Shown one piece after another: positions 11,401-23,083 of a stretch of DNA of 64,000 nt (its first letter is position 1; every line of letters starts with the position of its first letter). Position numbers and translations under genes: made by a program. Below the pieces are notes generated by a model. It saw only the letters and a program-made list of their open reading frames with translations, was not told where the DNA came from and did no database searches. Location: NCBI GenBank assembly GCA_016584495.1, contig WAID01000015.1, positions 558,001-622,000 of the forward strand. The letters are read 5' to 3'. Source of the stretch: Celoporthe dispersa (lineage: Eukaryota > Ascomycota > Sordariomycetes > Diaporthales > Cryphonectriaceae).

Positions 11401-14400
11401 CTTGAATGCCAAGTCTGGTGGTGCTACCGCTTGGCGAAAACAATGGTCTTGTAAGGAAAATCAAGGCCTGAACGGGAAGCCGAAACAGAGAGACACCTGA
11501 ATTGGGCCGTGATGGGCGAGCGTCGAGATTGTCACGGGGAGTGTGCGATTTGGATAGTTCCTTGACGGGTCTGGCAGCAACCGCTCTGACCCGTGCGCGA
11601 AGGTGGTGTATTGGCAGTGCCTTTTGGTTGCGTTGTTGACAGGACGCGCTTCTTTCCAGAGAATTGGAGAGAAAAGACGATAGGTCTTGGTCTCGGGTGG
11701 TTTTGGGGGTTTTCTTTTTTCTCTCTTTCTTTTCCAATCAATCAATCAACCGACGGGTTGTGTCGTGTCGCACTTGATCTGTCGGAGGGCAGCTCGCCGG
11801 GTAGGTTGTTGCTGTCGCTGCTGCGGGGGGGAGGGGGGGAACGCAGGTCGAGGGCTGTGGAATGCGGCAATCAATGTGTCGCGCAGGGTCGTAAAATGGA
11901 ACCTGTGTCAATCAATCTATGGCGACAGTTAGAAATTGCGGCGCGGTCGAGGTCAATAATGGCAGGAATATGCCAGAGAAGAGTGGAGCGAGATGGAGTC
12001 GAAAAAAGAAAACGAAGATTGACCATGTGCCACGAGACGTCTAGGAGAAAAGGGAAGAAGAGATGATGACGGCCGAAGGGTGGGGAAGGGAAGCAACACA
12101 GCTTGGAAACGGGGATCCAGTAGAAATTAGAGCGATTGGGACAAGGCAAGGTGACTGTGACCGTGACCGAGTGCCAGGAACCAGTGGCCAAGCGACCCTG
12201 GCGCCAGAGGGAGAGTGCAGCCCAAGGTCCCAGAGGCGGGACACTAAGCTTCAACCGCTCGACCTGGGGCCTTCGCGCAACCCGCAGCAGAGCCAAGCCC
12301 AACCCGACCCAACCCAACCAGTGACCCCAGCACACACAGACAGGCTGCTTCAGTGTTTCAATCTCGAGCAGTGAATAGCCTCGCCTTGCTTCAGGTCTGC
12401 ATGCAGTGCGAGGTTCGCTGTCCAGGGATGATGGGGTGTTGAGTCGTAGTTGGGTTGGGACGCGATGCTAGGTTCAGGCTAGGCGACAAGCGCATGGTTG
12501 ATGCGAGTCGAACGGTGGCGTATATGAGAAACAACTCTGGCAGTGATGTGCTGATGGTGACTGAGCGCTCATACCAGGCGTGATCCTCTCGCGTCGCAGA
12601 TGGACTGGCTTGCTTGGTGAGGGCGGTACGTGATGATGAGGGCTGCAAGCAATTGTGGGTCCTTTTTTTTTTTCCCCGTCCTCATCACAAGGATGTCTGG
12701 TTTGGGAAGAAACTCTCGTGTACTCGGCTGGTGCAGATTGCAGATTTGAACGAGGACACAGGTAGGTAGGCAGGTAGTTTTTGTGACGTTATCTGGAGAG
12801 GAATGGCAGAGTGTGCAGACGATGTGCCTCAGGGTGGTGCGGCGCCACACACACACACATACACACACAGGCGCCGAATTGGAGCTCGTCAGATTGACGC
12901 GGGGAGGGGGGGGGACATCGTGACCAGCAGAGCTAGGCAAAAGGCGGGGTGAATTGACGACGTAGGTCGACACGGGATGAGGGCACGCAGCTGGCTCCTG
13001 CGCGTGCCAGCTTCGGGCTAAGCAGGCAGAGGGAAAACGAGCAGGAAACGCAGTAGCAAAAATGTCTGAAAAGGAACTTACGATACTGTCAAGGAATGAC
13101 GGGGAATTGATTTTCAGAGAATTTTTGCAGGCCAGGAAGGATGAAATTCCTCTGAGCCTTTGTCGAGAACCGCGTCGTTGTCGTTGTCTCTCCGATTTGC
13201 GCGGCAGCTAGGAACAGCTCAAGCGCAGTTGAGCGTGTGTAATGGTGATGAACAAGGTGAGGTGGCGACTTGGTCTGTGCCTTGTGTATGCCTAGCTCTG
13301 ATATGTATGGTGCATCGAAAACAATCACACGTCGGGGGTCGAGCGAAGACAGACTGAGGGCAAGGCTGAGGTCGAGTTGAGAACGGCCGGTGGTGGGTGG
13401 CAGTGGGTTCTGAAGGGTCGAGGTAACGAAGGTTAGGCCCGGTCTGGGTCAGGGATAAGGAACAGGTACAGGAGGGAGTAGTAGCTGCGCGGAGCAGGAC
13501 CACTGCGGATACAGGAATGCTCAACAGCAGATGTTACGGCCAGGCTGCCTCGTTTATACCAGACCTTGACACCCCTCCTCGACGTCGAGGTGCTCGTTGT
13601 GGTATGCGTGGGGGAGGCGGGTTGAGAGCTATGCGTCCAGGAGGGGCAGGCGTGGCATCTCTTCGCTGATGAACATACCTGGCCTGGGCGGGGACAGGAA
13701 GGGCATAAAAGGAAGGGAGAGCCGCAGGATCAGGGAACATGGATGGCCTCATGGGATCGGGACCGATGGTACTAACCAGGCAGACCGCACGGGACGGATG
13801 AGGTGAGGTGAGGTGAGCGCTCAGAGGTTGTTGTATCGTCCAGGGTGGCCCACTCTAGGGTTACTGAGCCGGTACTGAGTACGGGTAGAAGCAGTGGCTG
13901 GATGGGACATTCAGGTCAGGTCAGATGTGCAGGTGGCGGGACCTCTCGGGGCGTTGCGAGTCTGGTGGCAGCGGACAGGGAAGGAAGCTGTTCCGATGTC
14001 TGCCAGTAGAGGAAGGGGGAAAGAATAGGAGGGGGGGGGAGGAAAATAGGGCAGGGTGAGGTGGTAGTGGGTAATCTTGCGAACCAGAAAAGTCTCGCCC
14101 TCGACGTTGGCAAAAGGTTGTGGTTGGAAGTGGTCGGTCGGTGATGGTGGTGGAGGGGGAGGAAAAGAACGGCTGCTGCGGCTGTTACAATGTCTCGCGA
14201 ATACGGCTGGGCTGGCACTGCAGGTGGGTGGGCAGGCAAGTTCAGGTTTTGTTGGATCGTTAAAAAGGCGGGCGGAGAAAAGGGAAAAAGGCAGTGTGGG
14301 AAGACGGCGAGGAGAGGACTGGGATTGGCGCCTCGTTCTCTTTTTTGATCGTGTGATGTAGTGGAAACCACGACTACCACCATAGTGCTGTAGCTACTAC

Positions 14401-15413
14401 GGAATTACAGCGCAGTGACAGAAAGCTGTACCTCGACGCTGCAGACCGTACCCAGCAGACCTCGGGGAGACCCTCCCAAGCTCCTAAAGCTGACCTGGTG
14501 ACCTTCTTTCTGCTCGACCCTCCCAATTCGCTCGTCCAGGTGTGACGTACCCTGACCAGAGGTGCTAGGCAAGGGAGAGACGTTGGAATGGAGGGCCATC
14601 CCAGCAGTCCTACCCCCTACCCCTGGACGTTGAAGCGCGCTACACAATAGTACCTTGAGTACCGTACAGTAGTACCATAGCCTGCACAGTACGTCCTCCT
14701 GGTGAGGGTCTGTGTCTGCCGCCGGCCGACCAAAATAGCTAGATGGATGCATGATGGATGCATGATCATGAGAATAGCCTCATGGAAGCATCCGTTCCCC
14801 GCTAAAAACCCCCTCCCCGGATCCCATCTCGTTCGCCTCCTCCTCTCTTGAGGAGGCTTGCTCTGTACGTGATCCAAACACGAGCTGTTGCATGATTCTT
14901 AGGCCCTCGCCTCAGCCCAGCTGTGAACCGCGAGATAACGACAGAGGGCTGGCGAGACCTGATCTCCCAGTGGCTGTGGAACGGGTTTCTGCAGATCTGA
15001 GATATCGCCCGCCTCTCTCATTCTTTTGGCGTTTCAGCCATTCGTTCCCACATTCCGGCCGTTCTCAGCGGCCATTCCTCTGCAACAGCTCTGGTCTCGT
15101 CCGCGCAGGTAAGAAGAGCCTGGGCCTGTGAGGGAGGCCAGAGCATTGACCTGTCTCACCTGAATATTTCGCAAAAGGGAGTTTCCTTGGTCGATGGTTC
15201 CTCCATAGAGCACTACTATTGGCTTCCGAGGAGGGGGAGAGACCGAGTCGACGAGGGCGGTCGATTCATCTATTCTCCACTGAGGATTATTGTTTCCCAT
15301 GTTGTTGAGGCGTTCCTGGGGAAAGGGTACGACGCTGCTGGGGCCCCCGGGGGGGCTTATTGGAAATCGCACATGTACGAGGGAGCTCGCGGCATCAGTC
15401 CCCTCTTTCATGC

Positions 15414-15437
15414 CTGCTGCTGCTGCTGCTGCTGCTG
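15414..15437. repeat. CTG trinucleotide repeat (8 copies)
   Basis: Eight uninterrupted CTG units in non-coding DNA. The surrounding ORFs (15,034-15,528) are open mainly because of the repeat and do not look like protein genes. Confidence 0.9.
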
Positions 15438-16074
15438 CGCGGTACCTGTCCGTACCCAGATCGATGGTACGAACGCCCCCAGCCTGTGGTTTGAGCTTGA
15501 GCATGCGCATGCGCTGAACGGAGCCTAGCGTCCAGCGGGTCCAACCAGCTGCGCGGGAATGGAGTCCTTGGGGCCCATAAAGGTCACGAAAAGGGTCATG
15601 TGCTCTGTTTTTTTTCGATGGGGCCCATCTCGGCCGGCCGTCTCGTTTTTATTTTATTTTTTCCCCCCTTCTTTTTTTTCTCCTCTCTCTTGAGGTCAGC
15701 CGGGCATGCGCTAAAACGGCCTCAGCGGCCGGTCCAGGGCGGCCGAGGCTCGAGTGGGTGACCCGATCCCGTAGCGGTCTTGGGTCCTGGCTCGCTTAGG
15801 GAGTAAGTACAGTACTATTACGAGTGAAGAAGGGGACTTTACATAGTACTTGTGTCCAAAGAGAGCAGCGCCAACACTACCGGTCAGATGAGAGAAGATG
15901 AGGGTCATTGTCACCCGTTAAGGCTGGTGGGCCTGAAGAAGTAATCAGCCGCTGATGTAGTCTGGGCCAGCCAATTTCCCTCCCGTCAATCCTCGAGACG
16001 GAAGTACGTGGCCGTACTCTGTCAGGCCTTTTACGTTGTATGTGTTTGGGCCTGGGTGGTGAGGGCGAAACCAA

Positions 16075-16105
<31 letters not shown>

Positions 16106-18444
16106 ATTTTGTGAAATGAGTTTAGGCACCACTGACCTATCCCGGGAACCACTCCGAACGAGGATGAACCATCTTTGTAGGAGCCCCATCACAGGGCGAC
16201 GGTACACTACGGTACATGGGAATGCCCAGAGGGCTTGTGCACCTCAAGTCAAAAATCGTACGATCAAGAGGAATCCAAGTGGACTGCTGCATCTGCACAA
16301 TGGAGAGAAATCCCCTCGACAGCCAGTCCCGTGTGGGATGGCTATCAAAGATCCTCTCTCCTCCTCTCCACAGGCTCATTATTTCTCGAGGGGCCCATCC
16401 ATCTTGGTTTTGGTTGTTTTTTTTCTTTCTTCTTCTTTTTCCTTCTCTTTATTCTCTCTTCCTTCCTTCTCCTTTTCCTAGGGAGAGTCGCAGCTGCTTC
16501 GAGCTTGTTGCATAACTAGAGCCGCCATCTGCCGGGCTTGTGACCAAGAAAGAGCCCAAGGATTGAGTTCCGGAACGCAACCCTTCCAGGACGGAGGGAA
16601 TGCATTACATAGTACGGAGTACCATAGCACCCTATTTACCTGCACTGCTCACGCAAGGCCCGCCTGGTGGTCAAGTCAACAGCAGGATCAGCCAGCCAAA
16701 GATCAGGCCGATGGAGATCTCTCGACTCTCGCCAATGAGGAGTCACAGCTCGAGGGCTTAGCAGGGCCCCGTTGCTGATCTTTCTAGCGTGGCCTGGTCC
16801 CTCCTGGAACAGAAACTACAGGAGCCTGTGTCCGGGTCCTTGACGTTTACAGGCCCCGTGGCATGCAGGTGTGCCAGTACTCTGGTACGAAGAGCCTTGG
16901 AGGGGGGGAGGGGGGCAGGGGGGAAGGAGGGAATACGGCGCCAGGCGGTGCCCAGCCAGTCGGGGCGAAGGTGACCTAGAAGCGTCCCTTCCTCCCCTCA
17001 GTCGTGGCATGGAATACCCCGCCAGCACACATGCAGTGCAATCTCTGGAGAGCTCCCCCCCCTCCTCCCTCCAGGGACGATGAAGCTCTGCAGATGGTTT
17101 TATCACCACGACCACCAGCCATTGAACACCTGCGAGGGCGGATCTGTATCCGCCGTTCCTGATTCCGCCTCGAGCAGGCCTGAAAGAAGAGACTAACATG
17201 AAGAAACGTTTCCATTCATCTTTACGCTAGACCTTGTCACTACTAAGAACAAAGGCTCTCTGCTGCCAGGCTCCTGCTCTGCGTCTTGTGTTTCCTCTCT
17301 TCAGGTGTGCCCTGGAGGCGGGGCATTGGCGCTTGTGGTGACCAGGGGGGGCCTGAAGGAGGGGGATATGTTTTAGTGGTCTGTGCCAGTGAAACGCTGG
17401 AACGGAACCCTTGCGTGGGTCTGGAGCTCTAGAGGGTGTCGGTCGCTCTTGCCGTTCCCGTGGTGGTGGGGCATGCGTCACTTTTGAAAGGCCAGACGAT
17501 ACTCGACACGAATCTTCATTTACAGTTTCTAGTAGTGATCGGGGTCTCCTTTTTTTCCCCCATCGGTTTTTGAACTTACCTGAACCATTCTTCAGATAAC
17601 AGACAAGAGGCACACACTCTTCTTCCCCTTACCCTTGACCGTTGAGGACTTTTGTTGAGCAGATCCGGGAGGATCGGCCCGCCGCGTGGACAGCCAGACA
17701 GCTCCTGTGCAGTCGTGTTTTCCCCTTCCTCTCCCTCCAGGGCAGTCTCCTGCTGTGGTTTCATGGCAGAGCAGACGATCCCTCCCTCGTGGACGACGAG
17801 ACTAGCGAAACAGAGAACCGTCGACGAGCCATCCATCCACCCACCTCTTCTGCTGCTGCAGAAGAGTCGTCGGTGTCAGCCCGCCAAGGAGGAAGCTCTC
17901 CCCCCCCCTCTCCCCTCCTTTTCTTCTTCCCCTCTGGCGGATCCGTGCGCCTCTCAAGAGCTCGACGCTTCACATGCGTCAGAAAAGTTGACGACCTGAG
18001 GACAGAGAGGCGGGCCACCTGGGGCACCAATCAGCACTGCAGACGCGGCACCTTTAGCTGTGTTGGTGACCTGTGCAGTGATGTGGTAGAGGCAGCCCCG
18101 GCCCCTGGAGCATTCCAAGCAGGCAAAGCTGCACAAGGAGCTCAGGGATCAGCGGCCACTTCGGGATCCAACAGAGATCATGAGACCATCGACCCCAGAG
18201 GCGCTAATCATGCCTCTAGCTGAGGTTGGGCCCGATCTAGATCCAACGGCCGACCACCCCTATTGCGTTCCATTCTCGCTCGAGTGTGTGTGTGTGTGTG
18301 TTGTGTCGATGGCTAGTTGGATCCTATTTCTTTTGGGCCTGGGTGGTATGCTTGATGATGCTTGTCCACCCAGATGGTCAAGCATGATGTGGACGGTGGT
18401 CACAGGTCCATGGATTGCTTGCTTGCTGCAGGTGATGATGCTAC

Positions 18445-18476
<32 letters not shown>
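18445..18476. repeat. TGA/GAT trinucleotide microsatellite
   Basis: About ten copies of TGA in tandem, 145 bp downstream of a GT dinucleotide tract (18,284-18,301). No gene overlaps either repeat. Confidence 0.9.
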
Positions 18477-20884
18477 GCTAATGCATAGACAGCCTGTTGT
18501 CTTGTTCTTATCTTGTAACTCGCTGGCGACCATGGGCTGGCAAAACTGTCACTGCCAGCCAGCCAGACCTGGGGCTGCCACATCGCACACACGCACACGC
18601 ACATATACGCACCTGCATATGCACAAGCCGTGCCCTCCCTCGCCTGAGCGCCTTAGACATGCCATCTGCATCTGCATCTGCTGCGGAGCAACTAGTCAAC
18701 CACGACGAGCCAGGTCGTGCAAGTGCTCACCCCATCGTCTCCCTGCGGGGGGCAAGCTGGCAAGGAGGACACCACCCGTGCTGCAGCTTGTGCTTCTCGA
18801 GAGGCAGATGAGCCTCTCAGTCTCGTCGACCCTTGTCTCAGACATGCCGTCCCGGGTAACCTCGTTATCGTGGTTTATTGGCAATTTTCCATTGCAAACA
18901 TTGCTCCAGCGGAGACGCTGCAGCATTTTTTATTTTTATTTTTATTTTTTTTGGAGAGGAGGGAGGGCCGGGCTCTGGTCAAGGGGTTTGCTGTGACGCC
19001 AGCGTTGCATGTTACTGTACGTCTCGAGGCGGTCGGTGGATGCCAGTGTCGAGCTTGCGGCATCTACGAGGTACTGGACCGCACTCTTGCATATGCGGCC
19101 ACGGTTCAACTCCTTGGGACCTTTCCGAATCAGGGAGTAGACCTTGTCATCATGTCATTTGCTCATTTCCACGCTGTGTTTTTTTTTTTTTTTTTGAAAC
19201 CGAGAGAGGCAGAGGCAGAGCGGCGGGATGCCACTCTCGTCAGGAAGAAGCTTCTCTCTCGGGACAGAAGCTTGTTCACTTGAGTGTGGCAAGACTGCCA
19301 ATCCTCTCTGATTTCGGAGCATTCGATCTGGGATACGGCAATATCAGACGGGAGGATTGGGCCTGGGCCGTAAGGCTGAGAGGAAGCCTGTGAGTTGTCC
19401 CTGCGAGGGTCTGTCCTCTTGGCTTTCGCCTGCCCGGCTCGACACTACTACAGTGACTTGCAGCTCACCCCGACCGTCTATCTGTCTGTGTCTGTCTGGG
19501 CTTTCACCGGGCGGCTGTTCTTGCCCTGAATCGATCGGACACGGGACAGGGATCGGATTCTCCCGAGTCTATTCGCTTGTCAAGCACACGGCACACACTG
19601 CTCCCCCTCCCCCTCCCAAGGGAAGCCTGTCTGGCCTGTCTCACGTGGAACACCCTCTACACCTCACACCTCTCTTTGCGTCAGTCAGATCAAGGCCCGT
19701 CCGGATACGCCAATCAGCACACCCGACGGGAAGGACCGAGGACACTCGGGCAGAGTCCTATGTCTAGCACTGGGGCACGGAGGAGGAGGAGGCACCGCGA
19801 AGGCTTTCGAGTAAGACCAAGCCAGGCCGCCCGCCAGCAGCGATCCTGGGCTGGCAACACGGCATCCCCCTGTCAAGCCACACACCACACGGTAGGATCT
19901 CGAGTGTGATCCAGGCGGGACAACATATGTGACTGTGGCCTTATGCGCCTAGAGAAGCTGCTTCTGTCCCGAGAGGAACCTCAACAGCGTCCGTGCAGAC
20001 GAGACGTCATATCGAAGGGGGTGCCAGGGAGAGGAGGATTTGGAATAGCTCCCTTAGCTGCGGAGCAGCAGAGAGAGGGAGACGGTGTATCTTTGATATA
20101 TCTGGTGTGCATTGTATGTACAGGGGGTGGGGCAGGTGGGCAGGTCGAGGAGCTTCAACTCGCAGCGCCGCCACTACTGCTATTTTGGGCGACCGCCTCT
20201 GCAGGCCGCCCGGACAGCTCTGGAGAGCTTTCTAGGGAGGGGAGAGGGTAGAGAGAGGGAGAGAGGAGTGGGGGTTCGACAGAACAACACACAACGGGAC
20301 AGCCAGCCCTCCCTCTCGCGGCTAGGATCAACAAGGTGATTGCGCGGAAAATCACCTATTCACCTGCCGTTCTCATCTGGAGATGGGAGGGAGCTCGAGG
20401 GAAGCCCTCGTCCCCATCCTCGTCCCAGGCATGCATGCATGGTGATGACACTCCGAAACAGCCAACCGGCAGGTCCAGCTCCTTTTCCTCAGTGGCCCGT
20501 CATAAATGACAGGCTAGAAAAGTGGCGTCCCTGCAGCGGCCTCCTCGCCTGTAGAGCCGGGGCCTCGACTAGCAAAAGGGCCTGCCTGGTGTGTGGGCTG
20601 CTTGCTGTAGGAGCGTCGCGTCCAGTTCCTGTGGCCCACCCATCATCTCTGCAGGATGGCACCCGGACGACCCTCTCTCTGTCTCGAGGAGGAGGAGGAG
20701 GAGCCAGTGCAGAGCGACGCCCTCGGACTATAATGATCAGTCGTCATTTCGCTGTGAGGTGGGTGGGTGTGTTCTCGTTCTGTCCCTGCTGCTGTCGTTG
20801 TTTGCCCCCCCTCAATCACTCTTCCATCCCGCTGGCGATCCTCCCGGCACTACCTACCAACCTGACCTCACCTTGCAGACACAT

Positions 20885-20918
20885 GCACACGCACACACAC
20901 ACATACACACACACAGAG
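20885..20918. repeat. CA-rich microsatellite
   Basis: An imperfect CA tract with interrupting G and T bases, followed by GAGACCACAGACACA. It lies in non-coding DNA. Confidence 0.8.
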
Positions 20919-21679
20919 ACCACAGACACATAGCGCCCCCGCCCCTCTCCCTTTTCCCTCTCTATATTGTGACTCAACTTTCTCCCCCATCCACAAGGAA
21001 GATGATGGAAAGGGTTCCGCAGCACCCACCACCACCACCAACACCACCATCATCATTTCCAGTTCTCGCCCTCTCGAGAAACAGGGCCATTGGTCACGCC
21101 AGCATGTGGTGTGCTCTCATGAGCCGTAAGTGGCGGTTCTCTTATTGTATGTGTCACGTTCGGCCGGTTCGGGCGAGGTGCAGGGACACAGCCAGATGCA
21201 AGCAGCACGCGTCTTCCGGGGTACTTTTCAAGGGGACGACGCCCTGCTTTGTAATTACTATAGCACATAGTCACCTAACCCGCTGCCCGGGACGCCGCGG
21301 CACTGCATAGCTGTGTAGAGGCCCCGAGCGCGTGATCTCGTTCGTCTATATGTGTAGGTAACAATATTTGAGGTTCACTGTGGTCTTGTGTCCCGATTTT
21401 GACAGTAGACTTGCCTTGGTCTTTTTTTTTCCCCTTCCTTTTTCCTTTATTTCTTTTCCTTCCCAAAAGCGGTTTTGGTGTGAGTGAGTGTGCAGGTGTC
21501 GAGGTCTAGAAGATGATGACAAGGTATCTGTTTCGTGAGGCTGCTTATGTGTGTGTGTGTGTGTGCCTGGCCTGGCTCCTGCCGGAGTAGGGGGAGGACC
21601 ATTGCAAAGAGAGACGGCTAGCTGTCGTGATAGAAGCGCATTTAATACGAATAAATACACTACGACCCCCCAATAACCA

Positions 21680-22452
21680 TCAACCTGAGCCTCCCCCGGT
21701 GAAAGCAAACCTCCTCTCCCAAACCCACCACCCCCTCTCATACCTCCAGAGCCCAAACCCCTCCGCCCACCCGACATCCTCCCCCTTCCACGCCCTCCTC
21801 ACCTCCTCCAGCGCCCGTCCCACCTCCACCTCATCCTCCACCTTATTCATGATCGTATAATGGCCCCTCCACCCCTCCGCAGCATCCTGCAGGCTCAACC
21901 ACCCTTCCGGCCCCCATTCTCTCTGCAGCGTCCCATGAACCTCTCTCGCTCTCTTCCCTCCCTCCCCGGCGAGCCCGATCGCGATCCCCTTGCGCAGGCG
22001 AAAGGGACCCGCCGCGCGCACCTCGAACGGCCTTGTCTGGGCTGCGGCGCGCTCCAGGGCCGGGATGACGGACGAGGCCAGCTTGTGCGACGGCAGGGCG
22101 TGGAAGAGGGTGATGTGGGCGCTGAGCTTGTTGAGGCGGGGAGGGAAGTACTCTGCTGCGGAGGGCGGTCATGCGGGCGTGGTGGGGTTGGTCCGTCAGG
22201 AGGGTGAGGACGTAGACCTCCCTCTCCGCCGGTGGGCTGGGGGCGCGGTGGCTGGGGGCGATGATGATGGTGGCGTGGGGAGGGAGGGCGTCGTCTTCTG
22301 GCGTGGGTGGCCTGAGGCTGGGAGGCTGGAGGACAAGGATGAGAAGAAGAAGAGTGCGCCTGTGCGGTCACGGCTGCCCAGGTTGGTGGTGGTGGTGGTG
22401 GTGGTGGTGGTGGTGCTGCTGCTTGTCTGAGTATTTTCGCGGCGTCGTCCAT
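21680..22452 (-). CDS. 2H phosphoesterase / 2'-5' RNA ligase-like protein, frame broken
   Basis: The start is ATG 22452 (MDDAAKILRQAAA, then a Pro run from a GGT repeat on the opposite strand). Three frames must be combined. The first gives the N-terminus. The second gives EVYVLTLLTDQPHHARMTAL (about 22,220-22,150). The third gives YFPPRLNKLSAHITLFHALP (from about 22,146), then GPFRLRKGIAIGLAG, GWRGHYTIMNKVEDE and GWWVWERRF, with a stop at 21680. The two H-x-T motifs, HIT and HYT, are the catalytic pair of the 2H superfamily, which acts on cyclic or 2'-5' RNA phosphodiester bonds. The second frame change needs one base too many between CTCCGC and TACTTC, and no intron explains it. The first change could be a 46-bp intron (GTGACC...CTCCAG) or an indel. 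Assembly error or a decaying gene are both possible. The exact substrate is unknown. Confidence 0.7.
22385..22414. repeat. GGT trinucleotide repeat encoding a Pro run
   Basis: Ten tandem GGT units on the plus strand. Read on the minus strand they give the Pro tract near residue 14-23 of the 2H phosphoesterase. Repeats of this kind are slippage-prone and could affect the frame downstream. Confidence 0.8.
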
Positions 22453-23083
22453 GATGAGGGAGGCGTGAGGCTGCTGTGAGTCTGCTACTACCACAGCGAA
22501 CACGGCTCATGGGATTCACAGCGAAGAATGGAAGGAAGATTTTGGTTGTTTTTTCTGGGTCCCTTCTTCACAATTACGACAGACGAAAAAGGAAAGTTTG
22601 ATATTGATTATACGGAAAGAGCGAGTGAATGAGTGAGTAAGTGGTGACGTAAATGAACCGCCAAGGCACACCGTTCGCGCCTTCCGGTCGAGAGAGCCCA
22701 CAACACGCCAAGGTGAGGCATGTCATGTTTCCCGACCATTGCGCCTTCCTCGGGAGACACGAAAATTGGTACATGGGACCACCTCCTTCTTCCTCGTCTA
22801 TACAGATCCCTACAAGACGAAGAGGAAGAAGGAGGTGGGTGTTGGCTGCCATGAGAACGCTCCATACCATACCATTCCCTTGCAGCACTGCGCCTGCTGT
22901 GCTCCCGCTCTCCGTCCACTGGGACCTGCCAGAATCCCTCTCTAGTCAAGACCGGTCTCCGGGAGACACCTCCTCTAGATCTGAGGATCTAAACTGGAGG
23001 CAGTAGGGCAGCGTTCCTTCAGCTCCTACTTCGCCTCCCTTTCTGAACTTTGCCGTGGACAACGATGGCGACCTGCCGTGTAT
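22453..23083. other. Intergenic, 2H phosphoesterase to repeat precursor
   Basis: This holds the promoter side of the 2H gene and the 3' flank of the repeat precursor. Overlapping ORFs at 22,574-23,006 show no recognisable domain. Nothing else is supported. Confidence 0.5.

Larger units (their letters stand above)
11401..21679. other. 10.3-kb non-coding interval upstream of GSK3
   Basis: I find no supportable gene. ORFs here are short, overlap on both strands and translate to low-complexity Ser/Arg/Pro. The first 3 kb next to GSK3 is rich in CT on the kinase's sense strand (for example 13,990-14,370), as expected for a long leader or promoter. Microsatellites include CA at 12,847-12,869, CTG at 15,414-15,437, GT at 18,284-18,301, TGA at 18,445-18,476, CA near 20,885-20,918 and GT near 21,549-21,563. 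A run of 15 T lies at about 19,181-19,195. No transposon ends, tRNA or rRNA were recognised. Confidence 0.6.

Noticed and set aside
15745..15780. GTGGGTGACC word resembling part of 5S rRNA
   Set aside because: The flanks do not match 5S rRNA and there is no internal control region context.
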